Of a DNA stretch of 64,000 bases, positions 23,924-32,547 are shown piece by piece. The stretch spans positions 82,185-146,184 of the forward strand of contig NZ_LMKV01000012.1 in NCBI RefSeq assembly GCF_001421665.1, given 5' to 3'. Made by a program: the position numbers and the translations under genes. Positions within the stretch are counted from its first letter, which is position 1. Every line of letters starts with the position of its first letter. Below the pieces are notes generated by a model, which was not told the origin of the DNA, ran no database searches, and was given only the letters and a program-made list of their open reading frames with translations. Origin of the DNA: Sphingobium sp. Leaf26. Lineage in GTDB: Bacteria > Pseudomonadota > Alphaproteobacteria > Sphingomonadales > Sphingomonadaceae.

Positions 23924-25351
23924 TCAGTCGAGATGCCACCAGACGCTGGGGTCACGGCTCTCCACCAGCGTCAACCGGTCTGCCGAAATGCCGATGGCCT
24001 TGCCTGCCACGGCGATCGACACGAAGCGCGCGGCGTGCAGCGTCTTTTCGTCGAAGCGCACGAACTGGCTGCGCAGATTGAAGTCCGCGCTTTTGCTGTC
24101 GGGTTGCAGGTTCAACGATCCGTCCCTGCCGGCCACCAGATAATGGTCCGGCATCAGGATGGGGGAGAGCATGACGCTGCGCGCGCCGGCCCGGCCCGGC
24201 GTCTGACGGAACTGGGTCTGCGCCAGCGACGGATTGCCCAGGATCAGCGCCATGCCGTCATGCGCCATCAGCCGCGTCGGGTCAGTGGACGAAATGAAGC
24301 GTTCCGGCAGGGGACCATTGCCCACCGGTACGCCGAAATCGGGCGTGCCGTCCGCCGTATAATAGAGGCGCTGGACGCGGGTGTGGCGGTCGGGATTCAG
24401 CAGCGGGTCGCCCTGGATCACCTTATAGTCGCGGCCGTGATAGACAAGGATGTCGCGGCCCTTTTCGTCCACGGTGAAGCTGTTATGGCCGGGACCGTAG
24501 ACGCTGGTCTGGTCGTTGCTGACGAACACCGGCTGCGGCGACTTGGTCCAGCTCTTTGCATCCAGCAGGTCGGCATTTTCGTCCGCCGTCAACAGCCCCA
24601 GGCAATAGCGGTCGTCGGTGGCGCTGGCCGAATAGGTCATGAACAGGCGGCCGTTGCGGTGCAGGATGGCAGGGGCTTCGGCGACCTTGTAGCCGCGCAC
24701 TTCCCAGTCGAGCGTCGGCACGGTCAGGCGTGTGACCTGCTCGCCCAGCTTGAGCGGCGATTCCAGTCGGGCGATATAGAGGTTGCTGTTCGTCTCGATC
24801 CCCGGTTCGCGCTGCGCCCATGCGAAATAGCGCACGCCCTTGTGCACGAAGCTGGTCGAATCGAGGTTGAAGCTGTCCCATGGCGTTTGCAGTTCGCCCA
24901 GCACGCTCCACTTGCCGGTCATCGGATCGGCGCCGTCGCAGACGATCGCATAGGTGCGGATGCGGAACACATCGTCACCGCCGCCTGCTGGGCCGGCCGC
25001 GAAATACATATACCATTTTCCGTCGATCTGGTGGAGTTCGGGCGCCCAGATATAACCCGAACGCGGGCCGCTCTTTTCATGGCGCCACAGCACCGCTTCC
25101 TTGGCGGTGGCGAGACCCGCGATCGTCTTCGACCGCCGCAGGACGAGGCGATCATATTCGGGGACCGAGCCGGTCAGATAGTAATAGCCATCCTCATGGC
25201 GGAAGACCTGCGCATCGGCGCGCTGCTTGACCAGCGGGTTGACCGGCACCGGCGCGTTCGCCTGGGTCGATGCCGCACGGGCGACGCCGGGTACGGCAGA
25301 AAGGGCGGCGGCGGTGCCGATGAAGCCACGGCGGGACAGGTGGAAGGGCAT
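23924..25351 (-). CDS. secreted GH43-type glycosidase with C-terminal AbfB-like domain
   Basis: A 475-residue exported enzyme. A Tat-type signal (SRRGFIGTAAALSA) ends near ARA, followed by a five-bladed propeller of GH43 type: ADAQVFRHEDGYYYLTGSVPEYDRLVLRRS, YIWAPELHQIDGKWYMYFAA, AEAPAILHRNGRLFMTYSAS and SVYGPGHNSF. From about residue 330 the chain resembles the arabinose-binding AbfB domain (LMAHDGMALILGNPSL, LNLQPDSKSADFNLRSQFVRFDEKTL, DPSVWWHLD). Expected activity is alpha-L-arabinofuranosidase on arabinan side chains. ATG 25351 directly precedes the Tat motif. A perfect operator palindrome lies 20-32 bases upstream. Confidence 0.82.
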   Translation of the reverse strand: MPFHLSRRGFIGTAAALSAVPGVARAASTQANAPVPVNPLVKQRADAQVFRHEDGYYYLTGSVPEYDRLVLRRSKTIAGLATAKEAVLWRHEKSGPRSGYIWAPELHQIDGKWYMYFAAGPAGGGDDVFRIRTYAIVCDGADPMTGKWSVLGELQTPWDSFNLDSTSFVHKGVRYFAWAQREPGIETNSNLYIARLESPLKLGEQVTRLTVPTLDWEVRGYKVAEAPAILHRNGRLFMTYSASATDDRYCLGLLTADENADLLDAKSWTKSPQPVFVSNDQTSVYGPGHNSFTVDEKGRDILVYHGRDYKVIQGDPLLNPDRHTRVQRLYYTADGTPDFGVPVGNGPLPERFISSTDPTRLMAHDGMALILGNPSLAQTQFRQTPGRAGARSVMLSPILMPDHYLVAGRDGSLNLQPDSKSADFNLRSQFVRFDEKTLHAARFVSIAVAGKAIGISADRLTLVESRDPSVWWHLD

Positions 25352-25370
25352 CAGAATCTCTCCGAAATCG

Positions 25371-25383
25371 TTAGTCGGACTAA
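25371..25383 (-). promoter_or_regulatory. GntR-type operator, perfect palindrome
   Basis: ttagtcggactaa is a perfect odd-centred palindrome in the 38-base gap between the two GH43 genes, and is the most symmetric copy of the locus motif. Its position suggests an internal, separately controlled promoter for the downstream GH43/AbfB gene. Confidence 0.6.
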
Positions 25384-25389
25384 AAGGGC

Positions 25390-26439
25390 TCAATATTCGG
25401 CTTGCGGCCAGCCGTCAGCCCCCCACCGCACCGGCGCGATACGCAAAGTGGGGGCGCCGTTCGCCTGTTTGTCATAGGCGTGGTAGACGACATAATCCTT
25501 GTCTTCCTGGCCGTTGCCGCCCTTGTCATGGAGCCAGCCGGCATGGCCGGGGCCACGGAAGCGCTGCTGTTCCTGAAGGTCTGCGCGCAGGAAGATGGTG
25601 CCGCCGCCCTCCATCAACGGGCTGCCATCCTTGCCCAGATAGGGGCCGGTGATATCCTTGGAGCGGCCCATGACGGTGTAATAGGTGCTGTTCACGCCCT
25701 TGCAGCAATAGTCATAGCTGACCATCAGCCAGTAATAGCCGCCATGGTCGATGATGAAGGGGGCCTCGACCGGGGCCGGGCCGCCGGCGGGGGCAGGGCG
25801 GCGGGCGATGGAGACGGGCGCCTTAGCATCCTTGGGCTTGCCGGTCTTCGGGTCGAGTTCGAACAGCTTGATGCCGGTCCAGAAACTGCCCAGCGACAGC
25901 CAGTGACGGCCTTCCCGGTCGATGATGAAATTGGGGTCGATGGCGTTATAATCGTCATCCTTCGTGGACATGACGACGAGGCCCTCGTCGCGCCAGCCGT
26001 AATTTTTCGCCTTGGGGTCCAGCGTCGGGCTGGTGGCGAGGCCGATGGCCGAGCGGTTGGAGCCGAAGGTCGATACCGAATAATAGAGGCGGTAGCGGCC
26101 GTTCACATGCGCAATGTCTGGCGCCCACATGCCGTCGCTGCCGGGGATCGCTTCCCTGGCCCAGGCGGGCAGGGCGGTGAAGATCGGATCGCCTGCGGTC
26201 CAGTGGATCAGGTCCGGTGAGGTGCGCGTCTCGATCAGCCGCTTGCCATGGCCGGTGCTGAACACATGATAGGTGTCGCCTTCGCGGGCGATGACGGGAT
26301 CATGGGTGGGGACGAGGTCGCCGGTCAGGCGGCTGTTGAGCGTCGCTTTCGCAGGCACGGCCGCTGGCTGCGCGATGGCGGGTGCATTGGTTGCGAACAG
26401 GGCGAGGCCCGCCAGCGTGAACATGATCTGCCGCGTCAT
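25390..26439 (-). CDS. arabinan endo-1,5-alpha-L-arabinosidase (GH43)
   Basis: A 349-residue secreted GH43 enzyme. After the signal peptide (to about AIAQ) the catalytic aspartate lies in LVPTHDPVIAREGDTYHVFSTG, the pKa-modulating aspartate in NAIDPNFIIDREG, and the acid glutamate in PAPVEAPFIIDHGGYYWLM. WAPDIAHVNGRYRLYYSVS and RFRGPGHAGWLHD are further endo-arabinanase landmarks. It would cleave the alpha-1,5-arabinan backbone to oligosaccharides. A gagagg ribosome site precedes ATG 26439. It follows the GH51 gene with two hairpins between. Confidence 0.88.
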   Translation of the reverse strand: MTRQIMFTLAGLALFATNAPAIAQPAAVPAKATLNSRLTGDLVPTHDPVIAREGDTYHVFSTGHGKRLIETRTSPDLIHWTAGDPIFTALPAWAREAIPGSDGMWAPDIAHVNGRYRLYYSVSTFGSNRSAIGLATSPTLDPKAKNYGWRDEGLVVMSTKDDDYNAIDPNFIIDREGRHWLSLGSFWTGIKLFELDPKTGKPKDAKAPVSIARRPAPAGGPAPVEAPFIIDHGGYYWLMVSYDYCCKGVNSTYYTVMGRSKDITGPYLGKDGSPLMEGGGTIFLRADLQEQQRFRGPGHAGWLHDKGGNGQEDKDYVVYHAYDKQANGAPTLRIAPVRWGADGWPQAEY

Positions 26440-26463
26440 CCGGGCCTCTCCTTGTCGTCAGCG

Positions 26464-26539
26464 TCATGCGCCCGCCTGCTGGCGGGCGCATGACGGCAGG
26501 GGGATGGAGCGGGCGGTAATTCCACCCACCGCCCGCTCC
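26464..26539. repeat. two perfect hairpins between GH51 and GH43 genes
   Basis: tcatgcgcccgcc (26464-26476) pairs with ggcgggcgcatga (26481-26493); ggagcgggcggt (26506-26517) pairs with accgcccgctcc (26528-26539). Neither has a T-tract on the minus strand, so they may stabilise or separate mRNA segments rather than terminate. Confidence 0.65.
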
Positions 26540-26546
26540 AAACAGC

Positions 26547-28115
26547 TTAGTTCAGTTCCAGCACCACCACCGACTTGGCCGGCAGCGTCACGGTCAGCGT
26601 GCCGCCGCTGACCTGCGCGCCGGTGAAGGCGACAGGCTTGACGGTATCGGGCGCGTCGAAGCTGTTGTGCGCATTGATCGCCGAAGCGGTCAGCACGCGG
26701 CCGGTGACGGTGGCGGCGTTCAGGCCGTCCAGCTTGACCGTGACGGTGTTCGGCTGGTTGGGGTCGAGGTTCGACAGGCCGACATGGACCTTGCCGTCCT
26801 TGGCCCTAACGGCCGATCCGCTGACCGCGGGCATGGTGAACTGATCCTTGCCATACCAGGGCGTCTGGATGTCGATCGGCAGCACGGTCGCATCCTGCCA
26901 CGGCTTGTACATTTCAAAGACATGATAGGTGGGGGTCAGCACCATCGTCTTGCCTTCGGTCAGGATCATCGCCTGAAGCACGTTCACCATCTGCGCGATC
27001 GCGGTCATGCGGACGCGGTCGGCATGTTTCGCGAAGATATCGAGATGGGTCGATGCGACCAGCGCGTCGCGCAGCGTGTTCTGCTGGCGCAGGAAGCCGG
27101 GGTGGGTGCCCTTGTCCTGCGCATACCATGTCCCCCATTCGTCCACCGCCAGGAAGACGCGCTTGGCCGGATCATATTTGTCCATGATCGCGCTGTGCCG
27201 GGTGATGAGGTCGTCCATCCGCCGGGCCTGCCACAGGATGTTGGCCCATTGCGTTTCATCGAATTCGGACGGGTTGCCGATCGGCGGGAAGGCGCCGTTG
27301 AGCAGCGTATAATAATGGAGCGACAGGCCGTCGAGCTGCGCGCCTGCCTCGCGCATCATGACTTCGGTCCAGTTGGTGTCATCGACATTCGCGCCGGCTG
27401 CGATCTTCATGATCTTCGTGCCGCGCGGCGCCTTGACGAAGGTGGCGTAGCGGCGCGTTTCGTCCGCCGCAAATTCCGGCCGCATATTGCCGCCGCAGCC
27501 CCAGAGTTCGTTGCCGATGCCGAAATAGGGGACGGACCAAGGCTCCTTATGCCCGTTCTTCGCGCGCTCGTCGGCCAGTGAACCGGCTGGCGAGGTCATA
27601 TATTCGACCCACTCCGCCATTTCCTGCGGCGTGCCGTTGCCGACATTGCCCGACACATAGGCCTGTGCGCCGACCTGACGGATCAGCTCGAAAAATTCGT
27701 GGGTGCCGACCGTGTTCGGCTCGGTCACGCCGCCCCAGTGGGTGTTGATCTTGACCGGGCGCTTGTTCTTCGCGCCGATGCCTTCACGCCAGTGATATTC
27801 GTCGGCGAAGCAGCCGCCGGGCCAGCGGATGATCGGCACCGACAGATTCTTCAGCGCCGAAATGACGTCGTTGCGGAAGCCGTTGGTGTTGGGGATCGCC
27901 TTGTCGTTGCCGACATAGAGTCCGCCATAGATGCCGTTGCCCAGATGCTCGGCGAACTGGGTGAAGATCGCCTTGTCATAGACCGCGCCGGGTTTGTCGG
28001 CGTGGATGGTGGCGGTGGTGGGCTTGCCATCGGTATCGGCGAGCGCCGCCGTGGTCGACAGCGCACTGGCGCATAGCAGCAGCGCAGCGGAGGCGCGGCG
28101 TAGAGACTTCATCAT
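26547..28115 (-). CDS. alpha-L-arabinofuranosidase (GH51)
   Basis: A 522-residue secreted GH51 enzyme with signal peptide ending near ALAD (residue 27). The acid/base glutamate is Glu203 in YFGIGNELWGCGG and the nucleophile Glu326 in FLAVDEWGTWYAQ. The N-terminal IFTQFAEHLGNGIYGGLYVG and IRWPGGCFADEYHWREGIG are family hallmarks. It releases terminal L-arabinofuranose from arabinan and arabino-oligosaccharides. A gggagagg site precedes ATG 28115. Export is notable because many bacterial GH51 enzymes are cytoplasmic. It follows the Gfo/Idh gene by 20 bases. Confidence 0.92.
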   Translation of the reverse strand: MMKSLRRASAALLLCASALSTTAALADTDGKPTTATIHADKPGAVYDKAIFTQFAEHLGNGIYGGLYVGNDKAIPNTNGFRNDVISALKNLSVPIIRWPGGCFADEYHWREGIGAKNKRPVKINTHWGGVTEPNTVGTHEFFELIRQVGAQAYVSGNVGNGTPQEMAEWVEYMTSPAGSLADERAKNGHKEPWSVPYFGIGNELWGCGGNMRPEFAADETRRYATFVKAPRGTKIMKIAAGANVDDTNWTEVMMREAGAQLDGLSLHYYTLLNGAFPPIGNPSEFDETQWANILWQARRMDDLITRHSAIMDKYDPAKRVFLAVDEWGTWYAQDKGTHPGFLRQQNTLRDALVASTHLDIFAKHADRVRMTAIAQMVNVLQAMILTEGKTMVLTPTYHVFEMYKPWQDATVLPIDIQTPWYGKDQFTMPAVSGSAVRAKDGKVHVGLSNLDPNQPNTVTVKLDGLNAATVTGRVLTASAINAHNSFDAPDTVKPVAFTGAQVSGGTLTVTLPAKSVVVLELN

Positions 28116-28135
28116 ATTCCTCTCCCTTGGAAATG

Positions 28136-29062
28136 TCAGTCGTGAAAGGCTTGGGTCGTTTCGCGTGTGCCGCGCAGGAAGGCGTCGGCGACCAGCCGCA
28201 ACGGGCTGGTGTCAACATCCGACCGGCCGCCCCGGATCAAAGTGGCGAAACGGGCATAAAGGCCCGCATATTCGACATCCTCGCCATGGTCGGTGCCGCT
28301 GGGCAGGGTCAGAACCGCGCCGCCATGGGACAGCTTGAGCGTGCCCGCATCAGTCTCGACCATGATGTCCCAGCTTTGCGGGCCGGTCTGGCGCCAGTCG
28401 AGGTCCATGTGGATCGGCGCGCCCGCGGTGTCGCGAAAGGCAAGGTCGGCGGCGATCGGCGCGGCGCGGTTCTCCGGCAGCACCAAAGTCGCGTCCTTCA
28501 GGAAGAAGGGGCGCGGCAGGATATGGGTGACGATCGACAGGGCGTTGATGCCCGGATCGAACACGCCCAGCCCGCCGGGCTGCCAGATCCATGCCTGACC
28601 CGGATGCCACACGCGGACATCCTCCCGCCAGACGATCGACACCTTGTCGATCCGCCGTTCGGCCAGCCAGGCGCGCGCCGGGGCGACCCCGGCGGCGAAG
28701 CGGCTGTGCCAGGCGGCGAACAGGCTGACGCCGACCTTGTCGGCCTGGCTTTTCAGGGCCTCCACTTCCGCCAAAGTCGCGCCGGGCGGCTTTTCGAGGA
28801 AGAGGTGGATGCCCTTCTTCAGCGCCTGCGTCGCCAGATCGTAGCGGACCTGCGGCGGGGTGCACAGTGCGATGGCGTCCACCGCCGGGCCTTGCGCCAG
28901 CAGATCGTCCAGGCTGGCATGATGGGACACGCCGTCGAGGCCCGCATCATGCGGGCTGACGGTGGCGGCCAGGCTGAAGGCGCTATTGCCCAGAATCGCG
29001 GGCACATGCTGATCGCGGGCGATCTTGCCTATGCCCACGATCGCGATGCGGATCGGGTCCAT
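28136..29062 (-). CDS. Gfo/Idh/MocA sugar dehydrogenase (L-arabinose/D-galactose 1-dehydrogenase type)
   Basis: A 308-residue NAD(P)-dependent oxidoreductase. The cofactor fold is IRIAIVGIGKIARDQHVPAI, the catalytic EKP motif is HLFLEKPPGATL, and the C-terminal domain carries WIWQPGGLGVFDPGINALSI. The wording matches galactose/L-arabinose 1-dehydrogenases that produce the 1,4- or 1,5-lactone, first step of the oxidative arabinose route. The context (arabinosidases, lactonase, aldose epimerase) favours L-arabinose. It starts 10 bases after the AraD1-like gene on the same strand. Confidence 0.82.
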   Translation of the reverse strand: MDPIRIAIVGIGKIARDQHVPAILGNSAFSLAATVSPHDAGLDGVSHHASLDDLLAQGPAVDAIALCTPPQVRYDLATQALKKGIHLFLEKPPGATLAEVEALKSQADKVGVSLFAAWHSRFAAGVAPARAWLAERRIDKVSIVWREDVRVWHPGQAWIWQPGGLGVFDPGINALSIVTHILPRPFFLKDATLVLPENRAAPIAADLAFRDTAGAPIHMDLDWRQTGPQSWDIMVETDAGTLKLSHGGAVLTLPSGTDHGEDVEYAGLYARFATLIRGGRSDVDTSPLRLVADAFLRGTRETTQAFHD

Positions 29063-29072
29063 GTCGATGGGT

Positions 29073-30065
29073 TCAGAGTTGCTGGACGGCGACCTGAACC
29101 GGGGCAGCGCGCTTCAGCGGGTTGCGCACCGGCAGGGTGAAGGGCGCGGCGATGATTTCAAACACATCGCCTTCTTCCGGCACGATGCCGTCGCTGAACG
29201 ACAGGGTCGCGGTGCCGAAGAAGTGGACATGCACGTCGCCCGCGCGGCGGAACAGGTCATATTTGAAATGATGATGTTCCAGATTGGCAAAGCTGTGCGA
29301 CATATTGCCTTCGCCCGACAGGAACGGCTTTTCCCAGATGACCTTGCCATCGCGCAGGATGCGGCTGGACCCTTCGATATGCTCCGGCGGGGTGCCGACC
29401 AGCAGTTCCGGGCCGAGCGCGGCCTGACGCAGCTTGGAGTGCGCCAGCCACAGATAATTGTGGCGCTCGGTCACATGGTCGCTGAACTCGTTGGCGAGCG
29501 CGAGGCCGATGCGATAGGGCGTGCCGTCTTCGCCGATGATGTAGATGCCGGCCAGTTCCGGCTCCTCGCCGCCATCCTTGGCGAAGGCGGGCATGGTCAG
29601 CGGATCGGTCGGGCCGACAAGCTGCGACCCGTCGCCCTTGTAGAACCATTCGGGCTGCTGGCCTGCGACGCCGGCGGCGGGCTTGCCGCCTTCCAGCCCT
29701 TCCAGGAACATGCGCATCGAATCGGTCTGCTTTTCGACGGCGGCGGCTTCGCGGTGCATCTTGTCGCGGCCTTCGGCGGAGCCGAGGTGGGTCAGGCCGG
29801 TGCCGGTCAGTTGCACATGCGCGCCATCTTCATGGTCGATCGGGGCGAGCAGGCGGCTGGCGTCAAATTCAGCGGCGATGTCGACCGCGTCGCCCTGGCC
29901 GGCGGCGTCGATGGCGGCGGAGAGGCTGATCTTCTGGGCGATCGCGTGCAGCGCCAGCGCGCGGATGGTGGTGAAACCGGGCACGAACCAGGCAGCGTCG
30001 CCGCGAGCGGCGATGACCGACCGATCGCCATTGTCCGAACGGTGCTGCAACAGGCGCAATGTCAT
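29073..30065 (-). CDS. AraD1/GguC family protein (FAH fold)
   Basis: A 330-residue protein of the fumarylacetoacetate hydrolase fold, GguC/AraD1 branch: MTLRLLQHRSDNGDRSVI, the TGTGLTHLGSAEGRDKMH signature, PEWFYKGDG, AGIYIIGEDGTPYRIGLALANEFSDHV and HSFANLEHHHFKYDLFRR. Related FAH-fold proteins dehydrate 2-keto-3-deoxy sugar acids in Weimberg-type pathways. I infer it acts on 2-keto-3-deoxy-L-arabinonate, giving ketoglutarate semialdehyde, though direct proof for this branch is thin. ATG 30065 (not the upstream ATG 30146) gives the family start. It is the first gene of a leftward operon, 111 bases from an operator. Confidence 0.8.
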   Translation of the reverse strand: MTLRLLQHRSDNGDRSVIAARGDAAWFVPGFTTIRALALHAIAQKISLSAAIDAAGQGDAVDIAAEFDASRLLAPIDHEDGAHVQLTGTGLTHLGSAEGRDKMHREAAAVEKQTDSMRMFLEGLEGGKPAAGVAGQQPEWFYKGDGSQLVGPTDPLTMPAFAKDGGEEPELAGIYIIGEDGTPYRIGLALANEFSDHVTERHNYLWLAHSKLRQAALGPELLVGTPPEHIEGSSRILRDGKVIWEKPFLSGEGNMSHSFANLEHHHFKYDLFRRAGDVHVHFFGTATLSFSDGIVPEEGDVFEIIAAPFTLPVRNPLKRAAPVQVAVQQL

Positions 30066-30175
30066 GAAAACTCTCCTCCCGCGCGCCTCAAACATGGCGC
30101 TCAATCCAACGTGCAAGACATTTCGCCGCGCGCCCGCCATCGCCATGGTGGCGAGCGCGCGGCGGTGAATCTGGT

Positions 30176-30192
30176 AATTACTCCGACATATT
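30176..30192 (-). promoter_or_regulatory. GntR-type operator in the divergent araD1/GntR promoter region
   Basis: On the minus strand aatatgtcggagtaatt, a copy of the locus motif. It lies between the leftward catabolic operon (start 30065) and the rightward regulator gene (start 30269), so it could control both, including autoregulation. Confidence 0.6.
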
Positions 30193-30268
30193 ACAGGATG
30201 ATGGTAATGGCAATGCTTGTATTATAGGGACGGATATGCCTGACTGGGGAAAGGCGAGAGGAGCAGGA

Positions 30269-31033
30269 ATGGTGAAGGAAAACCCGTCTTTGCACAGGGA
30301 TGAGACGGAAAATGGCGGCGCGGCCAAGCCGGTCCGGGGGCCGGGCCGTCGGCTGCACGGGGCGATCGCGCATAAATTGGGCATGGCGATCTTGTCCGGC
30401 CAATATGCGCCCGGCGACGTGCTGTCGGGCGAAGTGGCCTTTGCCGAGGAACTGGAAGTCTCCCGCAGCGCCTATCGCGAGGCGATCCAGGTGCTGACCG
30501 CCAAGGGGCTGGTGGAAAGCCGGCCCAAGGCGGGGACGCGGGTCTTGCCGCGCAATCGCTGGAACCTGCTGGACCCCGAAGTGCTGGCCTGGGCCTTTGC
30601 CGGGGAACCGGACATTCAGTTCGTGCGCGACCTGTTCGAACTGCGTGCCATTGTCGAGCCGGCGGCTGCCCGGCTGGCGGCGCAGCGGCGCGACAAGGAC
30701 GATCTGCGGATCATGAAGGATGCGCTCGCCGCGATGCGCCGCCATACGCTGGCGACCGAGGCGGGGCGCGCGGCCGACCGCGATTTCCACAATGCGATCC
30801 TGAACGCCACGCGCAATGATGCGCTGCTGACCCTGACCGCCAGCATCGGCGCGGCGGTCAACTGGACGACGCAATATAAGCAGCGCGCCCGCGCCCTGCC
30901 ACGCAACCCGATCCCGGACCATGTTCGCGTCTATGACGCGATCGCGGCGGGCGATGCGCAGACGGCGGCGGAAGCGATGGGCGTACTGGTCGACCTGGCG
31001 CTGGAGGATACGGCCAGCGCGATGGCGGGATGA
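30269..31033 (+). CDS. FadR-family (GntR) transcriptional regulator
   Basis: A 254-residue regulator with an N-terminal winged helix (AIAHKLGMAILSGQYAPGDVLSGEVAFAEELEVSRSAYREAIQVL, then GLVESRPKAGTRVLPRNRWNLLDPEV) and a C-terminal all-helical FCD ligand domain (ELRAIVEPAAARLAA, DRDFHNAILNATRN, DHVRVYDAIAAGD). The WNLLDPEVLAWAF linker is typical of FadR-type regulators of sugar-acid catabolism. The ligand is probably an arabinose-pathway intermediate. I choose ATG 30269 because aggag lies six bases before it; ATG 30236 adds eleven residues. The shared motif upstream of four transcription units is its likely operator. Confidence 0.85.
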   Translation: MVKENPSLHRDETENGGAAKPVRGPGRRLHGAIAHKLGMAILSGQYAPGDVLSGEVAFAEELEVSRSAYREAIQVLTAKGLVESRPKAGTRVLPRNRWNLLDPEVLAWAFAGEPDIQFVRDLFELRAIVEPAAARLAAQRRDKDDLRIMKDALAAMRRHTLATEAGRAADRDFHNAILNATRNDALLTLTASIGAAVNWTTQYKQRARALPRNPIPDHVRVYDAIAAGDAQTAAEAMGVLVDLALEDTASAMAG

Positions 31034-31041
31034 TCCGCTTT

Positions 31042-31107
31042 GTTCCCCGGCGAAGGCCGGGGTCCAGTTGCGACGTTCCATCTGGACCCCGGCCTTCGCC
31101 GGGGAAC
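31042..31107. repeat. perfect 26-base inverted repeat (REP-like)
   Basis: Arms 31042-31067 (gttccccggcgaaggccggg...) and 31082-31107 are exact inverted copies with a 14-base centre. The ccccggcgaaggccgggg unit is a common dispersed repeat of sphingomonads; a half-size relative is at 53129-53150. Confidence 0.85.
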
Positions 31108-31115
31108 GGGACAGT

Positions 31116-31152
31116 AAAAAGGCCGGAGCGGTATGTCCGCTCCGGCCTTTTT
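31116..31152. terminator. bidirectional terminator
   Basis: aaaaaggccggagcgg (31116-31131) and ccgctccggccttttt (31137-31152) form a perfect 16-base inverted repeat with loop tatgt, A-tract on one side and T-tract on the other. It ends the rightward GntR gene and the leftward transporter gene. Confidence 0.9.
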
Positions 31153-31177
31153 GCCGTCCGAAGTGCGACCCTCGGCC

Positions 31178-32488
31178 TTATTCGGCTGCGATCTGCTGGT
31201 CCGGCAGTGCGTGGGTCGTCTTCGACCCCCACAGCGCGTAGAAGAGAATGTAGAGTTCGCAGGCGGCGGTCAGCAGGAAGCTGGTCTGCAATCCATAATG
31301 GTCCGCCAGCCAGCCCTGCACCACCACCAGCGCGCCACCGGCGATAGCCATGATGAGCAGGCCGGAGCCTTCCTCGGTCAGCGGGCCAAGCCCCTTGATG
31401 CCCAAAGTGAAGATGGTCGGGAACATGATCGAGTGGAACAGTCCGACCAGGATCAGCGCCCACATGGCAGCCGGACCGGTGGTGAAGACCGTCACCAGCA
31501 TCACGATGAACGCGCCGATCGAGAAGGCGGCGAGGACATGGCCCGCATCGAACTTCTGCATGATTGCCGAACCGGCAAAGCGGCCGACCATCATCCCGCC
31601 CCACAGCAGGGTCAGATAATTACCCGCCTGCTCATGCGTCAGGTTGGCGATCTGCGGCTGGCTGACGAAGTTGATGAACAGGTTGGCGACGCCGATTTCC
31701 GCGATCAGATAGATGAAGATCGCCGGGATTCCGAACACCAGATTGCGGTGCTTCCAGAGCGAATGCTTCTTGCGCTCTTCCTTGTTGTGGCGCTGCGTCG
31801 CATTGCCCATGGCGGGCAGCGGGAAGCGGGCGATGACGACGGCCAGCACCGCCAGCACGACGGCGACGATCACATAGGGCAGGACCACCGACTGCGCGTC
31901 GGCCAGCCGTTCGGCCTGCGTCAGGACGACTTCGCCCTGTGCCGTGCCGCCCTTCGACCGGCCGAGGATCAGATAGGCGCCGAACATCGGGGCCAGCATC
32001 GTGCCGGCCGAGTTCATCGCCTGCACGAGGTTGAGGCGCGAGGAAGCGGTTTCGGGCTTGCCGACGACCGCGACATAGGGGTTGGCCGCGACCTGCAACA
32101 GGGTGATGCCGCTGGCGATCACGAACAGCATGACCAACGTCACGCCATAGGAGGGGATCGACGCGGCCACCGTCATGCCCAGCGCGCCGACCGCCATGAC
32201 AAGCAGGCCGATGACCATCGACTTTTGATAGCCGACCCGCTCGATCAGCTTGGCCGAGGGGATGGAGGCGAAGAAATAGGCGATGAACCAGACCGATTCG
32301 ATCAGGGTCGTCTGGGTGTAGCTCAGCTCGAACACGCTGCGCAGATGGGGCAGCAACGTGTTGTTGATGACGGTGATGAAGCCCCACATGAAGAAGAGGC
32401 TGGCGAGCAACGCGAGCGCAGGGCCATAGCGCGTGCCGGGGTTATGCGATGCGACGGGCGCAGCGCCTGACGAAATCGGTCCTGCCAT
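31178..32488 (-). CDS. sugar MFS transporter (FHS family, FucP/GluP type)
   Basis: A 436-residue inner-membrane transporter with 12 predicted helices. FHS family marks include FFMWGFITVINNTLLPHLRSVF, AKLIERVGYQKSMVIGLLVMA, LQVAANPYVAVVGKPETASSRLNLVQAMNSAGTMLAP and SIMFPTIFTLGIKGLGPLTEEGSGLLIMAI. FucP and GluP carry fucose, glucose or galactose by proton symport; L-arabinose is stereochemically close to L-fucose and D-galactose, and context makes arabinose the likely cargo. A ggagaagga site precedes ATG 32488. An operator lies 60 bases upstream. Confidence 0.88.
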   Translation of the reverse strand: MAGPISSGAAPVASHNPGTRYGPALALLASLFFMWGFITVINNTLLPHLRSVFELSYTQTTLIESVWFIAYFFASIPSAKLIERVGYQKSMVIGLLVMAVGALGMTVAASIPSYGVTLVMLFVIASGITLLQVAANPYVAVVGKPETASSRLNLVQAMNSAGTMLAPMFGAYLILGRSKGGTAQGEVVLTQAERLADAQSVVLPYVIVAVVLAVLAVVIARFPLPAMGNATQRHNKEERKKHSLWKHRNLVFGIPAIFIYLIAEIGVANLFINFVSQPQIANLTHEQAGNYLTLLWGGMMVGRFAGSAIMQKFDAGHVLAAFSIGAFIVMLVTVFTTGPAAMWALILVGLFHSIMFPTIFTLGIKGLGPLTEEGSGLLIMAIAGGALVVVQGWLADHYGLQTSFLLTAACELYILFYALWGSKTTHALPDQQIAAE

Positions 32489-32547
32489 TCATCCTTCTCC
32501 AGTGCAGTTCCAGTAACAGGCCGCCCGATCAAGGGTTGCGCCTGCTT

